This document shows, piece after piece, positions 4,857-9,704 of a DNA stretch of 22,029 nucleotides. The notes beneath the pieces are model-generated. The model made no database searches and was not told where the DNA came from. It saw nothing but the letters and a program-made list of their open reading frames with translations. Position numbers and translations under genes: made by a program. The DNA comes from a virus, in the IMG/VR virus record IMGVR_UViG_3300042350_004664, positions 1 through 22,029 of that record; one strand, written 5' to 3'. Positions within the stretch are counted from its first letter, which is position 1. Each line of letters begins with the position of its first letter.

Positions 4857-5123
4857 CTTATCATCATACAACGATAGCTTTATAGGATTGCAAAACCCAT
4901 CATCCTAGCACCCATCACCACCCACCAGCACCCAGGAGATCCACCAGCACCACCCAGGAGCAGCAGGAGCACCTAGAGGGATTCCTTCTTTATGTAATGG
5001 AGAGAAGACCCATCCTTGTGACAATCAGAGCAGTGTCCCAAGAGTGGTTGTGGTGCTCGGTTCTGGTGGGGCATCATTCACTCAACGGCGCACCACTGAC
5101 GCCGACTCACCAACCCCACCAAG
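4857..5123 (+). other. gene-free stretch: low-complexity CCACCAGCACC repeats and long leader
   Basis: 4905-4970 repeats CACCAGCACC and CCCAGGAG twice with CAGCAGGAG. Further on, TGGTGGGG (about 5065-5072) is the reverse complement of CCCCACCA (about 5114-5121) directly before the ATG at 5124, so a long-range stem could cover that start. I see no strong promoter; a weak TATGTAAT lies at 4991. Confidence 0.5.
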
Positions 5124-5564
5124 ATGAACAACGCCACTCCTTTCTTCTCTCCTATTCTTCCCCTGCATCTGACTGAGGAACAGATCAACAAACTGGATGC
5201 AGTTTGTTTAGAAGTAACCGAAAAGTTTTTCCGCAAAGATTATGCCGATCGCATCATTGATGCCCTTAAGTATTCCCGTTGTGCAAAGAAAGGTTACTAC
5301 CGCACAACTCCCGACTTCCGCCACTTTATCGGAATCTACCATTGGGTTAAGTCTCACTGCAATTATGATGATTATGTTGTTTTCCGCAAGTATCTGCAAA
5401 CTCTGAGTGCAGTCTATCGCTGGCATTTCGGTCATTATGATTCTGTTACCGTCTACAACTATCTGCACGAACGGGTTAAGATTGAAACTCATTGTGAGCA
5501 TTGTGGTTCACTCTCTAAAACCCTGATTGATCGCCTGATTGAAGAGAACCTCTGGGCAGTGTGA
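5124..5564 (+). CDS. 146-residue protein of unknown function with C-terminal CxxC
   Basis: The ATG at 5124 follows a C/A-rich leader. Product of 146 residues, starting MNNATPFFSPILPLHLTEEQ; the middle is rich in Tyr, His and Arg (residues about 60-112), and the C-terminus holds CEHCGS (residues about 124-129), a possible half zinc site; single Cys residues upstream could complete it. No membrane segment. It is the only gene of its transcription unit and is followed by a GNRA-looped hairpin. I do not recognise the family. Confidence 0.8.
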   Translation: MNNATPFFSPILPLHLTEEQINKLDAVCLEVTEKFFRKDYADRIIDALKYSRCAKKGYYRTTPDFRHFIGIYHWVKSHCNYDDYVVFRKYLQTLSAVYRWHFGHYDSVTVYNYLHERVKIETHCEHCGSLSKTLIDRLIEENLWAV

Positions 5565-5585
5565 CAATCCGCAAGGTGTCACAGC

Positions 5586-5603
5586 GGGGGGAGAGATCCC
5601 CCC
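5586..5603 (+). terminator. hairpin GGGGGGA-GAGA-TCCCCCC
   Basis: A 7-bp stem closed by a GNRA-type tetraloop, without a T tract. It belongs to a family repeated at 6347, 7399, 8345 and 8589. TAGGAT (5615-5620), within the palindrome ATCCTGTAGGAT, follows as a likely -10 box for the next gene. Confidence 0.6.
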
Positions 5604-5645
5604 AACCTATCCTGTAGGATAACTGCAGTTCACCACACCACTCCG

Positions 5646-6332
5646 ATGAACACCACTCGCGTCACCATCACCGCCATCTCTGGCAATGCCAAGACTGGTA
5701 AGATCACTACAACGCGCACCGATCGCGCCACCTGCCCAACCACCTGTCCTTTCTACAGCAGCGGATGCTACGCTACGCTGGGGCGTGAGCGGATGCAATG
5801 GGATCGCCTTAATCGTAACGAAACTGGCGTAAGTTGGGATGAGTTTGTGTCACAAATTCGCCGTATTGTTCCCAATGGTGTTCTGTGGCGCCACAATACT
5901 GCAGGCGATCTGCCACACAATGACGGAAACATTGATTACCTGAAACTCAAACAGTTAATCAATGCAAACAAAGGTAAGAAAGGTTTCACCTATTCTCACC
6001 ACATTCTGAACGATCACAACATTATTTGCCTACAGAATGCCAATTCTTTAGGTTTCACTGTGAACGCATCTTGTGAGTCGGTTGATGAAGCTGATCGCGT
6101 GATGAGTGAGTATCGGATACCTGCCGTTGCAGTTGTTCACTCTGAAGAATCACGCCGATTCTTCACAACAACTAGCGGTCGCAAGGTTATCACCTGCCCT
6201 GCAGCATTGCACCCAGGTAAGGTAACCTGCGCCACCTGCGGTTTGTGTCAACAATCCGACCGTGAGTTTGTGATAGCATTCCCTGCACATGGTGCCAGCA
6301 AGCGTAAGGTTGACGCTATTGTGACGGTCTGA
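5646..6332 (+). CDS. 228-residue cysteine-rich phage protein (CPxxCPFY-GCYA type)
   Basis: ATG at 5646. Residues 12-23 (SGNAKTGKITTT) lead into a first cysteine cluster C30-x3-C34-x6-C41 in CPTTCPFYSSGCYA; a second cluster at C184 and C195-x2-C198-x2-C201 (TCATCGLC) is followed by VIAFPAHGASKRK (209-221). The middle, residues 70-165, has an alternating strand/helix pattern ending in PAVAVVHSEESRRFF, suggesting a barrel-like core. I recall uncharacterised phage proteins with these clusters (possibly the family called DUF7227), where the cysteines probably bind zinc or an iron-sulfur cluster. Largest gene of the accessory region. Enzymatic role unknown. Confidence 0.85.
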   Translation: MNTTRVTITAISGNAKTGKITTTRTDRATCPTTCPFYSSGCYATLGRERMQWDRLNRNETGVSWDEFVSQIRRIVPNGVLWRHNTAGDLPHNDGNIDYLKLKQLINANKGKKGFTYSHHILNDHNIICLQNANSLGFTVNASCESVDEADRVMSEYRIPAVAVVHSEESRRFFTTTSGRKVITCPAALHPGKVTCATCGLCQQSDREFVIAFPAHGASKRKVDAIVTV

Positions 6333-6346
6333 GCACTGTCCACCAA

Positions 6347-6364
6347 GGGGGGAGCGATCCCCCC
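6347..6364 (+). terminator. hairpin GGGGGGA-GCGA-TCCCCCC, exact copy at 8589
   Basis: A 7-bp stem with GNRA loop 14 bases after a stop codon; the same 18 bases recur at 8589-8606. A TAGGAT box (about 6374-6379) for the next gene follows. No T tract. Confidence 0.6.
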
Positions 6365-6420
6365 ACCGATCTGATAGGATAAGCACAAGCGGGACAGGAA
6401 CCCGCACCACACCCAGACCG

Positions 6421-6585
6421 ATGAACGAAACTACCCCAGTCACCGTTACCCTCACCCAAGGCGAGTGGGACACTATCAGGATCGCCGTCTTGGTTAGCAG
6501 CGGAACTGCCTATGAAAAGGGCAACTTTGGATGGCACGCAATGCTTCAGAGCGCATACAATGCCCTGAAGGAAACCACCTTCTGA
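6421..6585 (+). CDS. 54-residue small protein
   Basis: The ATG at 6421 follows a C/A-rich leader ending CCAGACCG, about 42 bases after TAGGAT. Product MNETTPVTVTLTQGEWDTIR then an amphipathic helical stretch (HAMLQSAYNALKETTF). 'LT--EW--I--A' with a following helix is common in small phage proteins of unknown role. Single-gene cassette; the stop is followed directly by ACTGGCACA. Confidence 0.74.
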   Translation: MNETTPVTVTLTQGEWDTIRIAVLVSSGTAYEKGNFGWHAMLQSAYNALKETTF

Positions 6586-6596
6586 ACTGGCACACA

Positions 6597-6632
6597 GGGG
6601 GGTTGAAATGCCTCCCACCTATCCTGTAGACT
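6597..6632 (+). promoter_or_regulatory. hairpin with -35 in its loop, plus -10
   Basis: GGGGGG (6597-6602) and CCTCCC (6611-6616, one G-T pair) enclose TTGAAATG, whose TTGAAA is the -35; TAGACT (6627-6632) follows at 18 bases, or TGTAGA at 16. It is built like the element at 2852. Leader CTTCTCTCAGTTCACACCAC follows. Confidence 0.68.
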
Positions 6633-6656
6633 TCTCTCAGTTCACACCACCGAACA

Positions 6657-6851
6657 ATGGCAGCACTACCTTTCACCGAGCACAATCCCGATGGACGGGG
6701 AGACTTCTTCAGTAACACAATCCTGCGCCCACCGCACACCAAACTGGATGCTAATCCTTGGATCTACTATTCTTGGGACATGGAAAGGTTTACAAACCTC
6801 ATGAGGATTCAAGGTAAAGAATTACCCGACTTTGTGAAGTCTAAAGTATAA
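6657..6851 (+). CDS. 64-residue small protein
   Basis: ATG at 6657 after the conserved TTCACACCAC leader. Product starts MAALPFTEHNPDGRGDFFSN and includes WIYYSWDMERFTNLMR, ending with a lysine-rich GKELPDFVKSKV. Soluble, no motif recognised. A strong terminator follows seven bases after the stop. Function unknown. Confidence 0.74.
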   Translation: MAALPFTEHNPDGRGDFFSNTILRPPHTKLDANPWIYYSWDMERFTNLMRIQGKELPDFVKSKV

Positions 6852-6857
6852 TTAAGG

Positions 6858-6879
6858 GGGGCAACTTTTGCCCCTTTTT
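6858..6879 (+). terminator. strong Rho-independent terminator
   Basis: GGGGCAA-CTT-TTGCCCC then five T, directly after the stop at 6851. A second A/T-rich stem of T7/A7 type follows (about 6884-6903). Confidence 0.88.
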
Positions 6880-7000
6880 GTATTCTTTTTTTCTTAAAAA
6901 AAGTTTGCAGGGGGCGTGGCGACCGTTTTCATCTACAGTGCTACCCCGCACCTCCTCTGATTGTCCCCATAGTCTACAGGCACCCAGCACCCATAAAACC

Positions 7001-7047
7001 GCAGCAGTGGACAGTGGGCCCACTGGTTCAAAGTGGTTGACTGCTGC
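7001..7047. repeat. nested palindromes upstream of the winged-helix gene
   Basis: GCAGCAGT (7001-7008) pairs with ACTGCTGC (7040-7047). Inside lies the perfect 14-base palindrome CAGTGGGCCCACTG (7012-7025), plus CCACT/AGTGG. The -35 box TTGACT of the promoter at 7037 is part of the right arm, so a protein bound here, or the gene product itself, could control it. Confidence 0.6.
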
Positions 7048-7066
7048 CCCATGCTGCCTGTATTGT
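7037..7066 (+). promoter_or_regulatory. promoter of the winged-helix gene
   Basis: TTGACT (7037-7042), 18 bases, TATTGT (7061-7066). The leader contains TTCACACCAC (7075-7084). Confidence 0.6.
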
Positions 7067-7090
7067 GATCTCAGTTCACACCACTGAACC

Positions 7091-7390
7091 ATGTTCAACA
7101 CCTTCACCGACCGCAAAGCATTCGGCGCTACCTACCAGTGGGCGATCCTGTCCCTGCTGCCCATGGATGACGGCAGCGGTTGCCTCACCCAAGACGGAAT
7201 GCGACCCACCGACATCAATCAGGCTCTGGGAATGCCCAATGAGGCACGGACTGCCCTCTCCCTGGTTCTCAAGCGCATGGCGCAGCAGGGACTGATCAAG
7301 CGCCACCAACTGGGTAACCGCTGGGTTGAGTACACTCGCATCATGCCCCTACGCAAGCGTGAGCGCATCGCCCGCTGGATTCGCGGATGA
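7091..7390 (+). CDS. 99-residue winged-helix DNA-binding protein
   Basis: ATG at 7091. After an N-terminal helix (AFGATYQWAILSLLPMD), residues 38-77 read as a helix-turn-helix: MRPTDINQALGMP, then a second helix SLVLKRMAQQGLIKR, then the wing HQLGNRWVEYTR (72-83) and a very basic tail (RKRERIARWIRG). Promoter/operator-like palindromes lie just upstream, so autoregulation is plausible. It probably controls transcription of early phage or host genes. The specific family (MarR-like or other) cannot be fixed. The gene has higher GC than the structural block. Confidence 0.8.
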   Translation: MFNTFTDRKAFGATYQWAILSLLPMDDGSGCLTQDGMRPTDINQALGMPNEARTALSLVLKRMAQQGLIKRHQLGNRWVEYTRIMPLRKRERIARWIRG

Positions 7391-7398
7391 TACAATAC

Positions 7399-7418
7399 GG
7401 GGGGACTCACTTCCCCCC
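7399..7418 (+). terminator. hairpin GGGGGGA/TCCCCCC, preceded by TACAAT
   Basis: A 7-bp stem with six loop bases, followed by CTTTCTG. TACAAT (7391-7396) stands directly after the stop codon and before the hairpin, so the hairpin could lie in the leader of the next gene instead of, or as well as, ending the previous one. Confidence 0.6.
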
Positions 7419-7444
7419 TTTCTGACCCAACTCACAATCCTACC

Positions 7445-7591
7445 ATGCGCCGCTTCCCTTTTATCTTCTGCCTGCTGTCGGTTCTGATCGGTCTGCGAAC
7501 ACTCAACGCCATGGCAACCGTTGATCCTAGCATGGATGCCGCCGCTGATCGCATCTGCCTCACCCGTCCTTCTGTCTGTGGTTTGGAATGA
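7445..7591 (+). CDS. 48-residue protein with signal peptide or membrane anchor
   Basis: ATG at 7445. MRR followed by a hydrophobic core (FPFIFCLLSVLIGL, residues 4-17) and LNAMA look like a signal peptide with a possible cleavage after AMA at about residue 24. The remaining 24 residues are VDPSMDAAADRIC...VCGLE with two cysteines that could form a disulfide outside the cytoplasm. Its stop overlaps the next ATG (ATGA). Function unknown. Confidence 0.68.
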   Translation: MRRFPFIFCLLSVLIGLRTLNAMATVDPSMDAAADRICLTRPSVCGLE

Positions 7592-7701
7592 AACTCCTAG
7601 GATTGATCGCGCTTCTGTGGTTGCTCTGGGAACCGATCCGACCCGTCCGCACTGTGACAGCTGAGGCACTGTCCACCGCCGCTGAAATGATCCGCCGCTG
7701 A
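7588..7701 (+). CDS. 37-residue membrane-anchored protein
   Basis: Starts in the ATGA overlap with the previous gene. Residues 2-14 (KLLGLIALLWLLW) are hydrophobic and would form a short membrane segment; the remainder (EPIRPVRTVTAEALST...) is basic and helical. It forms a second pair of tiny envelope proteins in this region, after 3080-3327. Function unknown. Confidence 0.62.
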   Translation: MKLLGLIALLWLLWEPIRPVRTVTAEALSTAAEMIRR

Positions 7702-7736
7702 CCCTGTAGACTTCTCTCAGTTCACCACACCACTCA

Positions 7737-7889
7737 ATGAACTACCCCATCACCAACTGCCGCCAGATCGAAGAGGATCGTTCACTGGATCTTCAAGAAT
7801 ACATTGAACAGCATTGGGAGGAGATTCAAGAGTTCTGGAATCATGAAGATTTCCCCATTGATGATAACGGATACTGCATTCAAAAGTAA
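7737..7889 (+). CDS. 50-residue acidic helical protein
   Basis: The ATG at 7737 follows the leader CTTCTCTCAGTTCACCACAC (7711-7730), nearly identical to the leader before 6657. Product MNYPITNCRQIEEDRSLDLQ, then an acidic/tryptophan-rich helix EEIQEFWNHEDF, ending in YCIQK. A strong terminator follows five bases after the stop. Function unknown. Confidence 0.74.
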   Translation: MNYPITNCRQIEEDRSLDLQEYIEQHWEEIQEFWNHEDFPIDDNGYCIQK

Positions 7890-7894
7890 CATTT

Positions 7895-7926
7895 AAGGGG
7901 AGCAAATACACTCCCCTTTTTTTATA
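7895..7926 (+). terminator. strong Rho-independent terminator
   Basis: AAGGGGAG-CAAATACA-CTCCCCTT followed by a T run. It ends the 7445-7889 group. Confidence 0.88.
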
Positions 7927-8025
7927 CTTTTTGCCACCAAAAAAAGGTTCTACCTTCATCCTAGCACGCCACCCCCACCTTAGGTCAACCCCCTGACCGA
8001 TAAGGATCACTGATCGTTCAGACCC

Positions 8026-8053
8026 TTGGCAGGTGTCACTGATGCTGTAGGAT
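8026..8053 (+). promoter_or_regulatory. promoter of the gene at 8081
   Basis: TTGGCA (8026-8031), 16 bases, TAGGAT (8048-8053). GCTGTAGGATAACTGCAGTTCAC from here matches the leader before 5646 over more than 17 bases. The C/A-rich leader holds TTCACACCAC (8062-8071) and no Shine-Dalgarno box. Confidence 0.6.
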
Positions 8054-8080
8054 AACTGCAGTTCACACCACACCACACCG

Positions 8081-8335
8081 ATGAACCTCTCCACCTTCAC
8101 CGCCGACATCGCATGGGTCACCCGCCTGGATGAAGAACCCGAAATCTACGCTGAGCGCGATGCGCTTTATGTGGACTTCTACAGCACCGTTGATCAGGTG
8201 AGCAAGGCAGCGCCAGACCTGGTGTGCGTCGATCTGCACGATGGTGATTCCTGGGTCGCCTGGGAGGATGCCAGCATCTCAGAGGATGCGATCGACGCCC
8301 TGCAACGGTTCCGCTGGATTGTGACAGTCGATTAA
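8081..8335 (+). CDS. 84-residue acidic protein
   Basis: ATG at 8081. Product MNLSTFTADIAWVTRLDEEP..., acidic, with a beta-strand-like core (ALYVDFYSTV), the segment LVCVDLHDGDSWVAWED and a C-terminal helix IDALQRFRWIVTVD. Rich in Asp, Trp and Val; no membrane segment. Single-gene cassette with its own promoter and hairpin. Not recognised. Confidence 0.78.
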   Translation: MNLSTFTADIAWVTRLDEEPEIYAERDALYVDFYSTVDQVSKAAPDLVCVDLHDGDSWVAWEDASISEDAIDALQRFRWIVTVD

Positions 8336-8344
8336 GATGCACAA

Positions 8345-8364
8345 GGGGGGACTGGGATCCCCCC
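8345..8364 (+). terminator. hairpin GGGGGGA/TCCCCCC
   Basis: A 7-bp stem with loop CTGGGA ten bases after a stop. TACAAT (8375-8380) follows as -10 for the next gene. No T tract. Confidence 0.6.
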
Positions 8365-8405
8365 ACACTGCGCCTACAATGACCTCAGTTCACACCACAC
8401 CACCG

Positions 8406-8579
8406 ATGCGAACCTTCTCACCCGCTTCTGATCTTCAAACCCGCCAGACCGTGTGGGCACTGCTGAAGAACGGATCCCCAGTCTGTGCCAAGGGCGAACC
8501 TGGTACCCTAACCGCAGTTGAGATCGCTGGATTCTTCTTCAGGAAATACGGCGAGGATCTCAAACCGCTGGAGATCTGA
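8406..8579 (+). CDS. 57-residue small protein
   Basis: The ATG at 8406 is chosen because it follows TACAAT and the TTCACACCAC leader (8389-8398). Product MRTFSPASDLQTRQTVWALL, then KNGSPVCAKGEPGTLTAVEI and a basic/aromatic helix FFFRKYGEDLKPLEI. Soluble. Function unknown; stop followed directly by TACAAT and the next hairpin. Confidence 0.74.
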   Translation: MRTFSPASDLQTRQTVWALLKNGSPVCAKGEPGTLTAVEIAGFFFRKYGEDLKPLEI

Positions 8580-8588
8580 TACAATACA

Positions 8589-8606
8589 GGGGGGAGCGAT
8601 CCCCCC
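8589..8606 (+). terminator. hairpin GGGGGGA-GCGA-TCCCCCC, exact copy of 6347
   Basis: An 18-base exact repeat of 6347-6364. TACAAT (8580-8585) stands before it, right after the stop, as at 7391. Confidence 0.6.
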
Positions 8607-8628
8607 ATCACCACCATCACACCACACC

Positions 8629-8784
8629 ATGCAAACCTTTCTCACCGCTGAAGAAATCCTGCAGTTAGTTACCACTGGCATGGTTACATTGACTGAGGAT
8701 CTTATGATCAGAATGTCAGAATCTTATGAGGATTCTGAATGGTACAATGACCCTAACAATGTTATGTCAAAGCATCATTACTGA
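8629..8784 (+). CDS. 51-residue acidic small protein
   Basis: ATG at 8629 after the leader ATCACCACCATCACACCACACC, which has no Shine-Dalgarno box. Product MQTFLTAEEILQLVTTGMVT, then LTEDLMIRMSESYEDSEWYN and a His-rich end (MSKHHY). An acidic two-helix protein by composition. AT-richer than its upstream neighbours from its middle onwards. Function unknown. Confidence 0.74.
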   Translation: MQTFLTAEEILQLVTTGMVTLTEDLMIRMSESYEDSEWYNDPNNVMSKHHY

Positions 8785-8785
8785 A

Positions 8786-8854
8786 ATGGTATTCTCGGCA
8801 TTCTTTATCATCATGGCGATTTTTACATTAGTGTTTGAATCTCGACGAGTATAA
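8786..8854 (+). CDS. 22-residue hydrophobic peptide, possible membrane protein
   Basis: An ATG one base after the previous stop opens 22 codons: residues 2-17 (VFSAFFIIMAIFTLVF) are wholly hydrophobic and the tail ESRRV is basic, a neat single membrane span with a cytoplasmic C-terminus. Length and shape resemble tiny photosystem or cytochrome subunits, but no specific match is visible. The last codons run into a CTCGACGAG motif (8841-8849). Could be chance. Confidence 0.42.
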   Translation: MVFSAFFIIMAIFTLVFESRRV

Positions 8855-8915
8855 TCTAGTCGAGATCACACATCATCATCTAGTCGAGATGCACAACATA
8901 CACATCTCGACTAGA
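8841..8915. repeat. cluster of CTCGACGAG and TCTAGTCGAGA motifs
   Basis: CTCGACGAG at 8841-8849, TCTAGTCGAGA at 8855-8865 and 8879-8889, and its reverse complement TCTCGACTAGA at 8905-8915. It lies in the leader region of the gene at 8952. The opposed copies can pair into a stem-loop (8879-8889 with 8905-8915, loop of 15). Confidence 0.72.
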
Positions 8916-8951
8916 TACACACAAACACACATTCACATCTAGATTCACATC

Positions 8952-9116
8952 ATGCAACACACATCTAGTTCAATCAATTCAATTGGCTTCACAATCACCT
9001 ATCAAACTCCATACAATCAATGTGAATGGCGCACACAATCTTTCACCACAAAAGAAGAAGCAGAAAGAATGATTGCATTCTATCAGTCTTGTGGTTCACC
9101 TGCTAAGTTTATCTGA
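8952..9116 (+). CDS. 54-residue small protein
   Basis: ATG at 8952, just downstream of the motif cluster. Product MQHTSSSINSIGFTITYQTP, then NQCEWRTQSFTTKEEAERMI and AFYQSCGSPAKFI. The 'F-T-EEAERMI-FY' part is a strand followed by a helix, a shape common in small phage proteins of unknown function. Two Cys. No promoter of the usual type is evident. Followed ten bases later by a basic mini-protein gene. Confidence 0.74.
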   Translation: MQHTSSSINSIGFTITYQTPYNQCEWRTQSFTTKEEAERMIAFYQSCGSPAKFI

Positions 9117-9126
9117 GGATAATATC

Positions 9127-9234
9127 ATGGGGAAATGGATTCACAAGGGTGGCAAATCACGCCCTGATAAAAGATTCAAGAACATTCTAACACCTAAGAA
9201 AGGTGCAGCAAAGAATAAAAGAAAGAAAAAGTAG
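9127..9234 (+). CDS. 35-residue very basic protein
   Basis: ATG at 9127, product MGKWIHKGGKSRPDKRFKNI, then LTPKKGAAKNKRKKK and stop. Nearly half of the residues are Lys or Arg, with no acidic residue except one Asp, so it would bind nucleic acid or ribosomes. It resembles in character the basic Gly/Lys-rich protein at 13043. It ends seven bases before the long inverted repeat. Too short for a family call. Confidence 0.58.
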   Translation: MGKWIHKGGKSRPDKRFKNILTPKKGAAKNKRKKK

Positions 9235-9241
9235 AAAGTAT

Positions 9242-9338
9242 AAAGTATAAAGAACTAACTCAGGATTAAGTGTAGTTTGTGAGTCAGTGGTGTGGTTTAA
9301 TTCTCTACACTTAGTCCTGTCTTAGTTCTTTATACTTT
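9242..9338. repeat. 34-bp imperfect inverted repeat with 29-base loop
   Basis: Left arm 9242-9275 and right arm 9305-9338 are complementary at 31 of 34 positions, one of the mismatches being a possible G-T pair. The loop is 9276-9304. The arms contain AAAGTATAAAG, repeated once more just upstream. It could be a DNA cruciform or a long RNA stem-loop; there is no T tract, so it is not an ordinary terminator. It sits directly before the 15-bp repeat array. Confidence 0.88.
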
Positions 9339-9359
9339 GCTGATCCGTATTGCTGCTGT

Positions 9360-9704
9360 GGTTGATCCTGATCCTGATGATACGGATTCGGTTGATCCTG
9401 ATCCTGACCCTACGGATTCGGTTGATCCTGATTCGGTTGATCCTGATTCGGTTGATCCTGATCCTGATGATCCTGATCCTGATGATCCTGATTCGGTTGA
9501 TCCTGATTCGGTTGATCCTGATCCTGACGCTACGGATTCGGTTGATCCTGATTCGGTTGATCCTGATCCTGACGCTACGGATTCGGTTGATCCTGATTCG
9601 GTTGATCCTGATTCGGTTGATCCTGATCCTGATGATCCTGATTCGGTTGATCCTGATCCTGATGATCCTGATCCTGATGATCCTGATTCGGTTGATCCTG
9701 ATTC
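9360..9704. repeat. tandem array, 23 units of 15 bp
   Basis: The array is built from units of GTTGATCCTGATTCG and variants GTTGATCCTGATCCT, GATGATCCTGATTCG and GACGCTACGGATTCG, in a non-random higher order. Being a multiple of three and free of stops, it is open in several frames on both strands. The plus frame from 9358 (GTG) would encode VDPDS/VDPDP/DDPDS/DATDS pentapeptides (frame open to 9873), the minus frame alternating Arg-Ile. Neither frame has a good start, and no Shine-Dalgarno box or promoter is seen, so I treat it as DNA repeats; an acidic repeat protein remains possible. Rich in GATC. Confidence 0.9.

Noticed and set aside
4997-5176. 59-codon frame starting MERRPILVTIRAV
   Set aside because: It overlaps the better supported gene at 5124 in another frame and ends inside it; composition is unconvincing.
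6150-6742. Minus-strand frames opposite the Cys-rich gene and its neighbours
   Set aside because: Cross hairpins and promoters, have no ribosome sites, and lie opposite coding sequences with good context.
7349-8121. Minus-strand frames of 106 and 123 codons
   Set aside because: They are antisense to several small genes and a terminator; composition not protein-like.
9360-9704. CRISPR array
   Set aside because: Units are contiguous 15-bp variants without spacers; no cas genes.
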